64,000 nucleotides of DNA, taken from contig JADJUJ010000017.1 in assembly GCA_016710765.1 (NCBI GenBank), positions 1 to 64,000 on the forward strand, read 5' to 3'. How positions within the stretch are numbered: position 1 is the first letter of the stretch; every line of letters starts with the position of its first letter. Source of the DNA: Lewinellaceae bacterium (GTDB lineage: Bacteria > Bacteroidota > Bacteroidia > Chitinophagales > Saprospiraceae). Position numbers and translations under genes: made by a program. This document shows, in pieces, positions 48,186 through 57,721 of the stretch. The notes beneath the pieces were generated by a model, which saw only the letters and a list, made by a program, of their open reading frames with translations, ran no database searches and was not told where the DNA came from.

Positions 48186-49070
48186 ATGAGGCGATATCCC
48201 GCAAAATTGCTGTTGTTTGGCGAACATGTTCTTTTACTGGGCGCACCAGCCCTGGCTGTCCCGGTACCTGCTTTTGGCGGCAGCTGGCAATACAGCGCCA
48301 CTGGCCGGCCCTTGCCCAAAGGTCTGTTGGAAAGTCGGGAAATGGCAGCCGCAGGGCTCGACCTGGCCCGCCTGGAGGACGACCTTTTCCTGGGCTTGTA
48401 TTTTGATTCCAACATTCCTGATGGATACGGCCTGGGCAGTTCGGGTGCGCTTTGTGCTGCGCTGTACGATCAGTATGCGCTGGAAAAAACGGACGACATG
48501 GGGGCGCTAAAGGCTGTTTTTTCCACCATGGAAAGCTTTTTTCATGGAAAAAGCTCTGGCATCGATCCGCTCACCAGTTATTTCAACAGGCCTATTCTGA
48601 TCGATCATGGTACGGAAGCACGGCTGTTCGGTGCCAACAAGTGGACTTATGAACCACCGGTTGTGTTCCTCATTGATTCTCAGTTACCGCGGAAAACGGA
48701 GGTGCTGGTAAAGTGGTTTTTGGAAAATGCCAAACAATCCCTTTTTTCAAAAAGACTGCGCGAGGTGCTGTTCCCGGCGCTGGAAGACGTGTTAGAGGCA
48801 TGGTCTGAGGCCGACAGCCGCGAATTTTGGAAAGCCATAAAAGTAATGTCTGCTTTTCAACTGTCGGATATGCCACCCATGGTTCCCGCCACACTCAAAC
48901 CATTGTGGGAAAGCAGCCTCGACAATCCCGATATCGCGCTGAAATTATGCGGCGCAGGTGGCGGCGGTTACTTGCTGGGCTTCGCGAAAAACACAACAGC
49001 GGCAAATGCATTTGCAAAAGGCCATACCATTTTGTTCCCTTTTGAAAAAGTAGCATCGGATGAGCCCTAG
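48186..49070 (+). CDS. GHMP kinase, mevalonate-kinase-like
   Basis: 294 aa. GHMP motif 1 near the N-terminus (KLLLFGEHVLLLGAPALAVP), motif 2 IPDGYGLGSSGALCAALYDQ (near residue 80), GKSSGIDPLTSYF (near 120) and motif 3 LKLCGAGGGGYLLGFAK (near 265). This arrangement fits mevalonate kinase, which phosphorylates mevalonate for isoprenoids; Bacteroidota of this lineage use the mevalonate route. It overlaps the ABC permease gene by 11 bp. Intact frame. Confidence 0.85.
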   Translation: MRRYPAKLLLFGEHVLLLGAPALAVPVPAFGGSWQYSATGRPLPKGLLESREMAAAGLDLARLEDDLFLGLYFDSNIPDGYGLGSSGALCAALYDQYALEKTDDMGALKAVFSTMESFFHGKSSGIDPLTSYFNRPILIDHGTEARLFGANKWTYEPPVVFLIDSQLPRKTEVLVKWFLENAKQSLFSKRLREVLFPALEDVLEAWSEADSREFWKAIKVMSAFQLSDMPPMVPATLKPLWESSLDNPDIALKLCGAGGGGYLLGFAKNTTAANAFAKGHTILFPFEKVASDEP

Positions 49071-50271
49071 CGCAAGAGCATACTGGAAAAGCCCTGCTGT
49101 ATGGTGGCTGGCGGTTTTAGGCTTTGTGGCGCTTGGTCGCGATTTTTTGGCCAATGGCAGACCGCTTTATTGCCAGATTGATGGCCAGACCTATTTCCCT
49201 GGGCTACGCAGCATTTGGGAAGACCCTGCGCATTCCTACGGTGTTGTAGTACTTGACTCCATGGTTTTCAATCCCATTTTGTGGAAAACCTATCCTTACG
49301 AGTCGGCAGTATTTGCCCCGATACCCTTTTCGCCAGGTGAGTGGTTTAGTAAACCCGAATGCAAATTGGCTGGTCCGGGCACCTTGCATCAGGGCATGCC
49401 CGCACGGTTTGTTCACTGGCTGGGCACCGATCGCCAGGGCAGGGATATTGCTGCTGGCATGGTATCGGGCGCGCGCATTGCCTTGATGACCGGCGCCCTG
49501 GCCATGTTTATGGCGTTTGGCATCGGTATGCTGTTGGGCGGGATCGCAGGCTATTTTGGTGATACTGGTTTTCGATTAGCCAAACCAATGTTTTGGTGCG
49601 CACTGATTGGAACAACAACTGCCCTTATGTACACACTTGCGCTGGGAGCTGTAGCGCCCGCCCGTGGGAGCCCGATTTTACAACGATTGGCGCCGATATT
49701 GCTGCTCCTTGCATTTCTTGGGCTGGGTGCGATGCTGAGCAAAAAGTATCCTAAAAAAATGAGCCTGCCAGCCGATTTATTCATCATGCGCCTGGCGGAA
49801 ATATTCAATGCTATACCGCGTTTGATCCTGATCGTTGCCCTGGCCGCCATCAGCCCTTCCCAATCCACCCTGGTCATGATTGCCCTGATCGGGGTATTCA
49901 GTTGGACGGGCCCGGCCCTTTTTATCCGAAGCGAGTTGCTTAAAGTTCGGTCCATGGATTATATTCAGGCTGTACGTGGATTGGGCATACCGGAGGCGCG
50001 GATACTATGGCGGCATGCACTGCCCAATGCACTGCAACCCGTGTTGGTTGCTTTTGCACTGGGAGTAGGGAGCGCCATTATTCTGGAGGCATCCTTGTCC
50101 TTTCTCGGGTTTGGTGGCATGGAGTTCGGAGGCCTGTCATGGGGCAACCTCCTGAACAATATTGTGGATGCTCCCCGAGCCTGGTGGATCGCTATCCCCC
50201 CCGGTTTAGCAATTGGATGCACCGTATGGGCATTAAACAGTTTGGCTGACAAACGCAGTGGTCGGCAATGA
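49060..50271 (+). CDS. ABC peptide/oligopeptide permease, DppC-like
   Basis: 403 aa. The N-terminal membrane helix and long periplasmic stretch are followed by the DppC-type core HWLGTDRQGRDIAAGMVSGA (GTDxxGRD signature), several helices, and the EAA coupling motif DYIQAVRGLGIPEARILWRH. C-terminal part LEASLSFLGFGGMEFGGLSW is typical. It has an unusual central insertion (residues about 165-235, helical, with KKYPKKM). The partner DppB is not adjacent. Translational overlap with the kinase gene is likely only an operon feature. Confidence 0.85.
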   Translation: MSPSARAYWKSPAVWWLAVLGFVALGRDFLANGRPLYCQIDGQTYFPGLRSIWEDPAHSYGVVVLDSMVFNPILWKTYPYESAVFAPIPFSPGEWFSKPECKLAGPGTLHQGMPARFVHWLGTDRQGRDIAAGMVSGARIALMTGALAMFMAFGIGMLLGGIAGYFGDTGFRLAKPMFWCALIGTTTALMYTLALGAVAPARGSPILQRLAPILLLLAFLGLGAMLSKKYPKKMSLPADLFIMRLAEIFNAIPRLILIVALAAISPSQSTLVMIALIGVFSWTGPALFIRSELLKVRSMDYIQAVRGLGIPEARILWRHALPNALQPVLVAFALGVGSAIILEASLSFLGFGGMEFGGLSWGNLLNNIVDAPRAWWIAIPPGLAIGCTVWALNSLADKRSGRQ

Positions 50272-50325
50272 ACTACCTTACGGAATATTTGTTTGTAGAT
50301 TAAATTGAATAGACTTTTACCATAC

Positions 50326-52044
50326 ATGCCATCCAAACTTTGGAATGATTACTGGCGCATTGCGCTGTTAGGAATGCTCTTTTTCCTTCCATTTTTGGGG
50401 GCGGTTCACCTGTTCGACTGGGATGAAATTAATTTTGCGGAATGTGCCCGGGAAATGATTCGCACCGGAGATTACATGCGACCGCAAATTGATTTCGAAC
50501 CCTTTTGGGAAAAGCCGCCCTTGTTCCTATGGATGCAAGCCGGGGCCATGCAAATCTTTGGCATTGGTGCGTTCGCCGCACGCTTCCCCAACGCTGTTTG
50601 CGGAATACTCACCCTTCTGGTGGTGTATCACCTGGGGCGTAAACTTCACGATCGGGTCTTTGGATGGATCTGGGCGCTGGCCTGGGTTGGCAGCATCCTT
50701 CCGCACCTCTATTTTCGGAGTGGCATCATCGACCCCTGGTTTAACCTGTTGATTTTCACCGGATTGTACGGGTTTATCGAGTTCCGCTGGCAGTTTTTTA
50801 CCATAAAAAATCATCCCGGATTCCTGAAATATTACAAGCCCTTATTGCTGGGCGGGCTACTGCTTGGACTTGCCATACTCACCAAAGGACCTACAGCTTA
50901 CCTGATTGTGTTGCTCACCCTGATCCTGTATTTTGCCAAATACAAGTTTCGGAACCGGCATTACATTAAGCATCTGGTGATTTTTTCCGCCGCCGCCGCC
51001 AGCATTTCGCTGATATGGTTTGGGGTGGAAATTGCGCTGCATGGAACCTGGTTTATACGCGAATTCATTGTTTATCAGATCCGCTTGCTCAGCACTCCGG
51101 ATGCCGGACACGGCGGTTTTTGGGGCTATCATTTTGTGGTATTGCTGCTGGGATGTTTCCCGGTATCGGTTTTGGCCATTCCCAACCTTTGGGGTGATCG
51201 ACAGTCACAGGATGAATTACTGGAATCGGATACCCTGGACGCTTGCAAGCGATCCGACTTTGCCACCTGGATGCAAATCCTGTTTTGGGTTGTGCTGATA
51301 CTGTTCAGCCTTGTTCGCACCAAAATTGTCCACTACTCTTCCCTCGCTTATTTCCCGCTTACCTACCTCGGGTCCTTGACCCTTTGGAGGATGGTTCACT
51401 GGAATGTTCGTCCGCGCATCACTACCTGGCTGCTGCCAATACTGGGGGTGCTGATTGGAGTGATAGTCATGCTGCTGCCTTTTGTTGGCCAGCATATTGA
51501 TATGTTGCGACCACTTTTCCAAAAAGACGCCTTTGCGCTAGGCAATCTGGACGCAGATGTGCACTGGTATTTGTGGCAAGGGTTACCCGGACTGGTACTC
51601 ATCATCAGTTCACTCGGTGGCTGGTACCTGTGGCGCCGCAACCAGGGCTGGCAGACCACCCAGGCCCTCTTTGTCGGCGGCGGTATTTTTGTGGCATTTA
51701 CCCTGATCTTCGTTATCAGAAATATAGAAGGCTACTCGCAATGTGCCGCCATTGAATTTTATGAAAGTAAGGCAGCGGAAGATTGTTTTGTCAAGCCTGT
51801 TGGTTTTAAAAGCTATGCCCACCTTTTTTACACCGATAAGCAACCGGTGATAGGAGATACCAGTATCGACGACTACCCTACCCTTTCCCGGGGTAACCCT
51901 GGGAAAAAAGTGTACTTCGTGGCCAAAGTTTCCAACTTACAGGATTTGCCGGAACTGCCCGATGTACACGAATTGTACCGAAAAAATGGATTTGTCTTTT
52001 ACGAACGTTCGTTTGAAAAGCAATCTACCGCCCCGCCCCGGTAG
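50326..52044 (+). CDS. Glycosyltransferase family 39 (ArnT/PMT-2-like)
   Basis: About 572 aa, multi-pass. The PMT_2 pattern is visible: LFDWDEINFAECAREMIRTG (first periplasmic loop, catalytic Asp-Glu), FWEKPPLFLWMQAG, and repeated helices with LTKGPTAYLIVLLTLIL. The ATG at 50326 is chosen over an upstream TTG at 50305. Such enzymes move sugars from polyprenyl phosphate to lipid A or protein at the periplasmic side. Intact frame. Confidence 0.85.
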   Translation: MPSKLWNDYWRIALLGMLFFLPFLGAVHLFDWDEINFAECAREMIRTGDYMRPQIDFEPFWEKPPLFLWMQAGAMQIFGIGAFAARFPNAVCGILTLLVVYHLGRKLHDRVFGWIWALAWVGSILPHLYFRSGIIDPWFNLLIFTGLYGFIEFRWQFFTIKNHPGFLKYYKPLLLGGLLLGLAILTKGPTAYLIVLLTLILYFAKYKFRNRHYIKHLVIFSAAAASISLIWFGVEIALHGTWFIREFIVYQIRLLSTPDAGHGGFWGYHFVVLLLGCFPVSVLAIPNLWGDRQSQDELLESDTLDACKRSDFATWMQILFWVVLILFSLVRTKIVHYSSLAYFPLTYLGSLTLWRMVHWNVRPRITTWLLPILGVLIGVIVMLLPFVGQHIDMLRPLFQKDAFALGNLDADVHWYLWQGLPGLVLIISSLGGWYLWRRNQGWQTTQALFVGGGIFVAFTLIFVIRNIEGYSQCAAIEFYESKAAEDCFVKPVGFKSYAHLFYTDKQPVIGDTSIDDYPTLSRGNPGKKVYFVAKVSNLQDLPELPDVHELYRKNGFVFYERSFEKQSTAPPR

Positions 52045-52057
52045 TTGCTACAACTTT

Positions 52058-53260
52058 CTAACTGCGCCACAACAAGGAGGAGTCGCCATAACTCAGAAAG
52101 CGGTAGTCGTTTTGCAAGGCCGCTTCATAAATTTTCTTCCATTGGTCGTTGCCGGTAAATGCCGCCACCAGCAGCAGCAAAGTGCTGCCCGGCTGGTGAA
52201 AATTGGTAACCAGGCCTTCTACCACCCTAAACCGGTAGCCCGGAAAAATATAAATGCTGGTGCTTCCGTGAATTTCCTCGACGCCATCCCGTTCCATGCG
52301 CTGCAGCAATGCACTGGCAGCATCCCGTAAACTTGGGAGGGCGGATTCATCCCGACCGTAAGGCTCCAGTTTGTCAATTTGAAAGACAGCCTCTGGATTG
52401 AGGCACAGACGGGCGCCATACCAGTACAGGCTCTCCAGGGTCCGCATACTGGTAGTACCCACCGCTACCACCTTTCGGCCTTTCAACAGACCTTCAATAT
52501 TGCTTCTCCGCACCACCACCTGTTCGCTGTGCATATCGTGCTCGATCGCATTGGCTGCCTTTACCGGGCGGAAGGTGCCTGCCGAAACGTGTAGCGTGAG
52601 TTCCTCTTGAAGTATGCCTGCTGAGGATAACCGGGCGAGCACATTGGGGGTAAAATGCAAACCTGCGGTTGGCGCAGCTACTGCGCCTTCCTGTTTGCTG
52701 TAAACCGTTTGGTACCGACCTTTGTCCGACTCCTCGGCAGCGCGGTTCAGATAAGGAGGAATGGGTGCCTGTCCTGCGGCCTCCACCATTTTCACAAAGG
52801 GCAGTGCAGGGTTATCCCATTCAAAACGGACGATTTGTTGTTGCCGGTCCACGAGATGAACCCGCAGCGCCCCGTATTCCAAAGTCCGTTCCAATACCAA
52901 CCCTTTGTTCCAGCGTTTTAAATTACCGATGGCGCAGCGCCATTCCACGCCAGGGCCAGCCTGCATCGCCTGGTCGATGACCGCTGGCGATTCGGGGTTC
53001 AGGAGAAACACCTCAATCAGGCCGCCCGTTGGTTTGCGGAAATACAACCGCGCGGGGATAACTTTTGTGTTGTTAAAATACAGGATGCTGTGCGCATCGA
53101 GCAAGCCCGGCAGCTCCAGAAATTGCAAATGACGGATGCTTCCCTGTCGCCATTCCAGCAACCGGGAAGCATCTCGTTCCGACAGCGGGTATTTCGCCAC
53201 CCGTTCATCCGGTAAGTCATACAGGTATTCCTGCATGGAAATTTCAGGCAATATGAACAT
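52058..53260 (-). CDS. queA: S-adenosylmethionine:tRNA ribosyltransferase-isomerase
   Basis: 400 aa, a usual length with a small extension. QueA hallmarks: DLPDERVAKYPLSERDASRL, LYFNNTKVIPARL, GAVAAPTAGLHFTPNVLARL, ELTLHVSAGTFRPVKA, EGLVTNFHQPGSTLLLLVAA. It adds the epoxycyclopentane ring to preQ1-tRNA in queuosine synthesis. Intact frame. It ends 14 bp from the convergent glycosyltransferase gene. Confidence 0.95.
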   Translation of the reverse strand: MFILPEISMQEYLYDLPDERVAKYPLSERDASRLLEWRQGSIRHLQFLELPGLLDAHSILYFNNTKVIPARLYFRKPTGGLIEVFLLNPESPAVIDQAMQAGPGVEWRCAIGNLKRWNKGLVLERTLEYGALRVHLVDRQQQIVRFEWDNPALPFVKMVEAAGQAPIPPYLNRAAEESDKGRYQTVYSKQEGAVAAPTAGLHFTPNVLARLSSAGILQEELTLHVSAGTFRPVKAANAIEHDMHSEQVVVRRSNIEGLLKGRKVVAVGTTSMRTLESLYWYGARLCLNPEAVFQIDKLEPYGRDESALPSLRDAASALLQRMERDGVEEIHGSTSIYIFPGYRFRVVEGLVTNFHQPGSTLLLLVAAFTGNDQWKKIYEAALQNDYRFLSYGDSSLLWRS

Positions 53261-53269
53261 TACCGGGTC

Positions 53270-54900
53270 TTAACCTTCTTGTTGAAAAGGATACTGGTAA
53301 TTGTGCGGCGGCGCAAAAGTTTCCTTAATGGTCCGTGCCGACACCCAGCGGTACATGTTCAGGATAGAGCCTGCCTTGTCATTGGTGCCGGAAGCGCGGG
53401 CCCCGCCAAAAGGCTGCTGCCCGACCACTGCACCAGTAGGCTTATCGTTGATGTAAAAATTACCCGCCGCTTGCCGCAGTTTTTGTTCTGCCAGCACTAT
53501 CGCTTGGCGGTCCTGGGAGAACACCGCGCCAGTGAGCGCATAGGGCGATGTACTGTCAACCAATTCAAGTGTTTTTTCAAATTGATCATCCGGGTATACA
53601 TAAACGGTAAGTACGGGTCCGAAGATTTCTTCACACATCGTGATGTAATGCGGATCCGAACTGAGCAATACGGTTGGCTCGATGAAATAGCCTTTCGATT
53701 TATCATGGCCACCACCTGCTATTACGGTGACTTTGTCCGATTTTTTAGCGGCATCGATGTAGCCCGAAATTTTATCAAAGGCCTTCTCGTCGATCACGGC
53801 ATTGAAGAAATTGGCAAAATCTTCCGGGTTACCCATCCGCATATCAGCCAGATCCTCCAGCATATAATCTTTTACCGTATTCCACAGGCTTTGGGGAATA
53901 TAAGCCCTGGAAGCCGCTGAACATTTTTGACCCTGAAACTCAAAAGCGCCGCGCACCAAAGCCACAGACAGTGCCTTTGCATCGGCAGATGGGTGCGCCA
54001 CGACAAAGTCTTTACCGCCCGTTTCGCCGACAATCCTGGGGTAGGATTTGTGGCTGGCGATGTTCTCCCCTATGGTTTTCCAGATGTGCTGGAAAACGCC
54101 GGTGCTTCCGGTAAAGTGAATACCGGCAAAATCGGGTGCTTGAACACGACATCACCCATGGTTGGACCGTTGACGTACACCAGGTTGATGACGCCATCAG
54201 GAAGGCCTGCTTCCTGCAGGATTTCCATGATGACCGCAGCAGAATAAATTTCGGATTCGGCAGGTTTCCAAACGGCTACGTTGCCCAACATTGCGGGTGC
54301 AGTAGGCAGGTTACCGGCAATAGACGTAAAGTTAAATGGCGTCAGGGCAAACACAAACCCTTCCAGCGGACGCCAGTCGAGCCGGTTCCACAAACCCTTT
54401 ACGCTGAGTGGTTGCTGTCGGTAGATCTCCTGCATATAATGCGCATTAAACCGCCAGAAATCCGCCAGTTCGCATACACAGTCGATTTCTGCCTGAAAAG
54501 GGTTTTTGCTCTGACAAAGCATGGTCGCTGCATTCATTTTGGCCCGGTAAGGGCCCGTCAGCAAATCAGCAGCTTTCAGAAAAATAGCGGCGCGGTCCTG
54601 CCAGGGCATGGCTTCCCAGGCTGGTTTTGCGGCCAATGCCGCGTCGATCGCCATGGTAACATGTTCGGCAGTGCCGTAAGCATGGTGCCCGAGCAAAAAA
54701 CTGCGTTCATGTGGTGGATGCATGGCCACTTTTTTATCCGTAAAAACCTCCTTTCCACCAATGTACATGGGGATGTTTCGCTGATCGGATTTTAATTGTG
54801 CAAGTGCCACCTTAAGGTCTGCCCGCTCTGCAGAGCCTGGGGCAAAATTCAAGACCGGCTCATTCACCGGTTGGGGAACAGAAAATATTGCGTCTGACAT
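53270..54900 (-). CDS. pruA: L-glutamate gamma-semialdehyde dehydrogenase (P5C dehydrogenase)
   Basis: About 543 aa. PruA type: EGFVFALTPFNFTSIAGNLP, GVINLVYVNGPTMGDVVF, VGETGGKDFVVAHPSAD (catalytic Glu) and FEFQGQKCSAASRAYIP (catalytic Cys), then GVVGQQPFGGARASGTNDKA. Frame changes near 54030-54130 split it; the joined product reads cleanly. The ATG at 54900 (MSDAIFSVPQPVNEP) is chosen because homologues begin there. Second step of proline breakdown to glutamate. Confidence 0.93.
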
Positions 54901-54965
54901 ATTGGAAAATTTAATTTTCAGCGGTTTTGAAATGCTGTAACAATGAACATGGGTAAACCCGGTTG

Positions 54966-55438
54966 TCACTGCACTTTAAAATCCTGAATGTTGATTTTAG
55001 TTGGTATAAAAGGGCGTGCATCGCCGCCGCCAATTATAATTTCGCGAACGATGGTGCTGCTGATATGGGAAAACTCGGGTTGAGAAATCAAAAACACCGT
55101 TTCAATCCCCTCCCCTACAATATGGTTCAGTTGAGATATGGTTTTTTCATAGTCAAAATCCGATGCGTTGCGCAAGCCCCGGACGAGGTAACGTGCACCG
55201 ATCCGGGTGCAATAATGTGCTGTCAGGTTTTCAAAATGGCCCACCTCCACCTTGGCTTCGTCGGCAAAAACCTGCTCCAGCCAATCCAGACGTTGTGCCA
55301 ATGGAAACAGGTATTTTTGCTGTTGTTCACCCCAACAGCGACAATAATCTTGTCGAAAAGCGGGAGGGCGCGTTTCACGATCTCAATATGCCCAACGGTA
55401 ATGGGATCGAATGAGCCGGGGAATACGGCAATCTTCAT
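54966..55438 (-). CDS. coaD: Pantetheine-phosphate adenylyltransferase
   Basis: About 157 aa. The nucleotidyltransferase motif FPGSFDPITVGHIEIVKRAL (HIGH-like GHIE), then YLVRGLRNASDFDYEKTISQ and PEFSHISSTIVREIIIGGGD. One frame change near 55312 divides it. Essential enzyme of coenzyme A synthesis, so the break is probably a sequencing indel. It lies just upstream of pruA on the same strand with about 65 bp between the coding parts. Confidence 0.92.
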
Positions 55439-55521
55439 AGGCGGTGGTTAAATGCTGCAAAGGTCCGTATTTTCAGGCAGCCCGCCAAAATAGTTCAGCA
55501 TGGTTTGCCGAACGTTGTGCA

Positions 55522-55557
55522 TAAAAAATGAGCCGCTCCAAAATCGGAACGGCTCAT
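55522..55557 (-). terminator. Intrinsic terminator for the 162-aa membrane gene
   Basis: Minus strand: stem ATGAGCCG..GGAGCGGCTCAT with the AAAATC-type loop, followed by TTTTTT. It lies 30 bp past the stop at 55587. Confidence 0.85.
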
Positions 55558-55586
55558 TCATTATATGGCTGAAATTACGGATAGGC

Positions 55587-56009
55587 CTATGCGCCGCCGA
55601 ATTTTTTCACCAGCCATATCACCAGTGATACGGTACCGAATAGCCAGCAAAGTGAGCCAAGAAGCCAGAAGATACCAAAGCCACCGCTCAGGACAACAGC
55701 AGTTGCGACGATGGACAGCACGAGGCCTGCGCCCCATCCAAAAATCCAAAACCACATCCACTTGTCAACAGGGTCACTGAAGTCAACTTTTTCGCCTTTT
55801 TTCGTAAAGTGCTTTTGCGCCTTTGCAAATTTCTTAATCAGTTTCTGATTTTTGATGACGCTAGGAATCAGGTTATTGTCCTGCTTCGCGGTCTTCTTGA
55901 TCATTTCCGTACGGGCAGTCTCAGTAGAAACAGCCACACTAGCCTGGGTAGCCAAAGGTAATACCAGGGCAAAAAGGATTAACATTAAAAAGAGTTTCAA
56001 TGTTTTCAT
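55587..56009 (-). CDS. Hypothetical exported membrane protein
   Basis: About 140 aa. The ATG at 56009 gives a signal peptide (MKTLKLFLMLILFALVLPLA). The mature part has a basic, coiled-coil-like stretch (KNQKLIKKFAKAQKHFTKKG), then two hydrophobic helices (WMWFWIFGWGAGLVLSIVAT, GIFWLLGSLCWLFGTVSLVI) and a short basic end. Similar short proteins with paired helices occur in Bacteroidota envelopes; no named family is certain. Flanked by terminators on both sides, so it is its own transcript. Confidence 0.6.
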   Translation of the reverse strand: MKTLKLFLMLILFALVLPLATQASVAVSTETARTEMIKKTAKQDNNLIPSVIKNQKLIKKFAKAQKHFTKKGEKVDFSDPVDKWMWFWIFGWGAGLVLSIVATAVVLSGGFGIFWLLGSLCWLFGTVSLVIWLVKKFGGA

Positions 56010-56070
56010 ACATAAAAGGGTGTAAATGGTGAATGGATTGATAATTACATCAGCAAATATAAAGCAGGCG

Positions 56071-56115
56071 CACAAAAAAAATCCCTGAAGCCCAAAAACT
56101 TCAGGGATTTTTTAT
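56071..56115 (-). terminator. Intrinsic terminator ending the cytochrome oxidase operon
   Basis: Minus strand AAATCCCTGAAG ... CTTCAGGGATTT stem followed by TTTTTT, about 20 bp past the stop of the last operon gene (56136). The plus strand also ends in a T-run, so it may be bidirectional. Confidence 0.85.
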
Positions 56116-56135
56116 TTTTTAACACTTTCAGCGGC

Positions 56136-56396
56136 CTAGTTTTCTGAAAAGGGCGGTTCAATGGCTTCCTTTTTGCGATTTCTCCACCACCAATACCCGA
56201 TAGCACCTACCAGGGCATAAGGCATCGCCAGCATATAAAGGATGCCAGCATTCAAACCACGCCCGGCGGTACCGCCATTGGCGAGGTTGGTTTCAGCGGT
56301 TGCCCGACACATGGGGCACTGCGCCAGTAAATCCATGGGTAGCATGGTGGCCACTACTACTATTACTGCTATAATTACTACAATGCGCTTGTTCAT
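56136..56396 (-). CDS. Small membrane protein of the oxidase operon, 86 aa
   Basis: An N-terminal helix (IVVIIAVIVVVATMLPMDLL) is followed by a CPMC motif (QCPMCRATAETNLANGG), then a second helix region (ILYMLAMPYALVGAIGYWWW) and a charged end. The CxxC might bind a metal or heme or act in thiol exchange for CuA assembly; this is inference. It closes the minus-strand oxidase operon. Confidence 0.65.
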   Translation of the reverse strand: MNKRIVVIIAVIVVVATMLPMDLLAQCPMCRATAETNLANGGTAGRGLNAGILYMLAMPYALVGAIGYWWWRNRKKEAIEPPFSEN

Positions 56397-56462
56397 CCTG
56401 TTTTATTTGAATTTCAAAAATAAGGATTTTTACCTACCCGAACATCATCGGATTGTCAATTC

Positions 56463-57002
56463 TCAATAATAAGGCTTCAACATCAAATAACAGATCGGGC
56501 CCGTTATGGCCACATACAGCCATACCCAATATACCCAGCGCGCCATGCGCTTATGCCGGTCGAATTGGCCAGTATATGCCCGGTTAAACGTCAGCAGGAT
56601 AAATGGCAGGATCGCGGCAGCCAGAAATACGTGTGTAATGAGCAGTACAAAGTAAACGGTTCGAATGGCGCCCTCACCACCAAAACGCGTTTCTGGGGTG
56701 GTAAAATGGTACAAAACGTACGACAACAAGAACAAACCAGAAGTACCCATTGCGGTGTAAATGGCCTTGCGGTGTGCCTCAATGCGTTTGTTTTTAATGA
56801 AGTAAAGAGCAGCCACCAGAATCAACGCCGTGAGCGCATTCAGGCTGGCGTGAAAGGGGGGCAAGAAACTAAAATCGATGCCCAAATCGAACTTGTAGCG
56901 ACGCATAAGCCCTACCAGCAGCAATACGACAAAGGAAACGACGTAAGCAACCAGGTTGAGCCGCTTTTCCAGTTGAATATTGGATTGTAATTCAGTCGAC
57001 AT
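56463..57002 (-). CDS. DUF420 membrane protein (CtaM-like)
   Basis: 179 aa with five hydrophobic segments. DUF420 pattern: FHASLNALTALILVAALYFI, HRKAIYTAMGTSGLFLLSYV, YHFTTPETRFGGEGAIRTVY, HVFLAAAILPFILLTFNRAY, RWVYWVWLYVAITGPICYLM. DUF420 (CtaM) proteins are known to help heme A-containing oxidases in Gram-positives and accompany cox genes in Bacteroidota. Position in the operon fits an assembly factor. Intact frame. Confidence 0.85.
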   Translation of the reverse strand: MSTELQSNIQLEKRLNLVAYVVSFVVLLLVGLMRRYKFDLGIDFSFLPPFHASLNALTALILVAALYFIKNKRIEAHRKAIYTAMGTSGLFLLSYVLYHFTTPETRFGGEGAIRTVYFVLLITHVFLAAAILPFILLTFNRAYTGQFDRHKRMARWVYWVWLYVAITGPICYLMLKPYY

Positions 57003-57012
57003 TTACGATGAT

Positions 57013-57639
57013 TTATTGTTTACTCGGCAGCAGGATGGCAATTTGCTGGACCATACGGCTCACATCTTTTTCGTCTTCCGCGTTGTAAAAACGGCGGATA
57101 ATACCGGAGGTATCCGTCAGGGCGTAGTAATTGTCAACAGGCTTCACCTGCTCATCTTTGACATAGTATTCGTAGCCGTTCAGCAGTACGGTGGTCCACT
57201 TACCAACACCCGAAGTCCAAACCCAGGTTGCGTAATCGGCGCTCGGAAGGGTTTGAGCATGTGTCTTAAATTCAGCGGTACCACCATTGGCGATCATCAC
57301 CATACGGAAACTTTCATTTTGGCTGAATTGATCAAACAGTTTCTGGCCAGTATCGAGGATGTAACGGTTGGCAGCATCGAGGTCAGGATCATCGCCGAAC
57401 ATGTGTACAACGCAAACCTTACCGGCAACCCGGTTCTCTTTTTCGTTTCCCGGGAAAATGATGTTAACTGTAGGGATTTTACCGTAATCACGCAGTTCAG
57501 AAAGGGCTTCTTTTCGCCAATTGATCCCTTCATGCAGGTAAAACCATGATACAGCAGGGAATACAATAAGTAAAAGCCCAATGATAATGGCGACTACACC
57601 CTTCCTGCTTTTGCTTGACTTTTGATCTTGATTTTGCAT
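57013..57639 (-). CDS. Sco1-like thioredoxin-fold protein lacking the CxxxC motif
   Basis: 208 aa. The N-terminal membrane anchor (VVAIIIGLLLIVFPAVSWFY) precedes a thioredoxin-like domain: KVCVVHMFGDDPDLDAANRY, FDQFSQNESFRMVMIANGG, TDTSGIIRRFYNAEDEKDVS, VSRMVQQIAILLP. The region where Sco proteins carry CxxxC has only one Cys (GKVCVVHMF), so copper binding in the usual way is unlikely. It lies between subunit IV and DUF420, the place of the copper chaperone in other Bacteroidota. Intact frame. Confidence 0.7.
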   Translation of the reverse strand: MQNQDQKSSKSRKGVVAIIIGLLLIVFPAVSWFYLHEGINWRKEALSELRDYGKIPTVNIIFPGNEKENRVAGKVCVVHMFGDDPDLDAANRYILDTGQKLFDQFSQNESFRMVMIANGGTAEFKTHAQTLPSADYATWVWTSGVGKWTTVLLNGYEYYVKDEQVKPVDNYYALTDTSGIIRRFYNAEDEKDVSRMVQQIAILLPSKQ

Positions 57640-57662
57640 GGTAAATATGTGCTGTTATCAAC

Positions 57663-57693
57663 AACAACGGCGAGGTATGGTTGCCTCGCCGTT
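57663..57693. other. Hairpin between the subunit IV and Sco-like genes
   Basis: Stem CAACGGCGAGG/CCTCGCCGTTG with an 8-base loop. The T-run follows on the plus strand, opposite to the operon direction, so it does not look like a terminator for the operon. It may protect or adjust the mRNA. Confidence 0.55.
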
Positions 57694-57721
57694 GCTGTTT
57701 TTTTAGAAAGAAATTGTCGAA

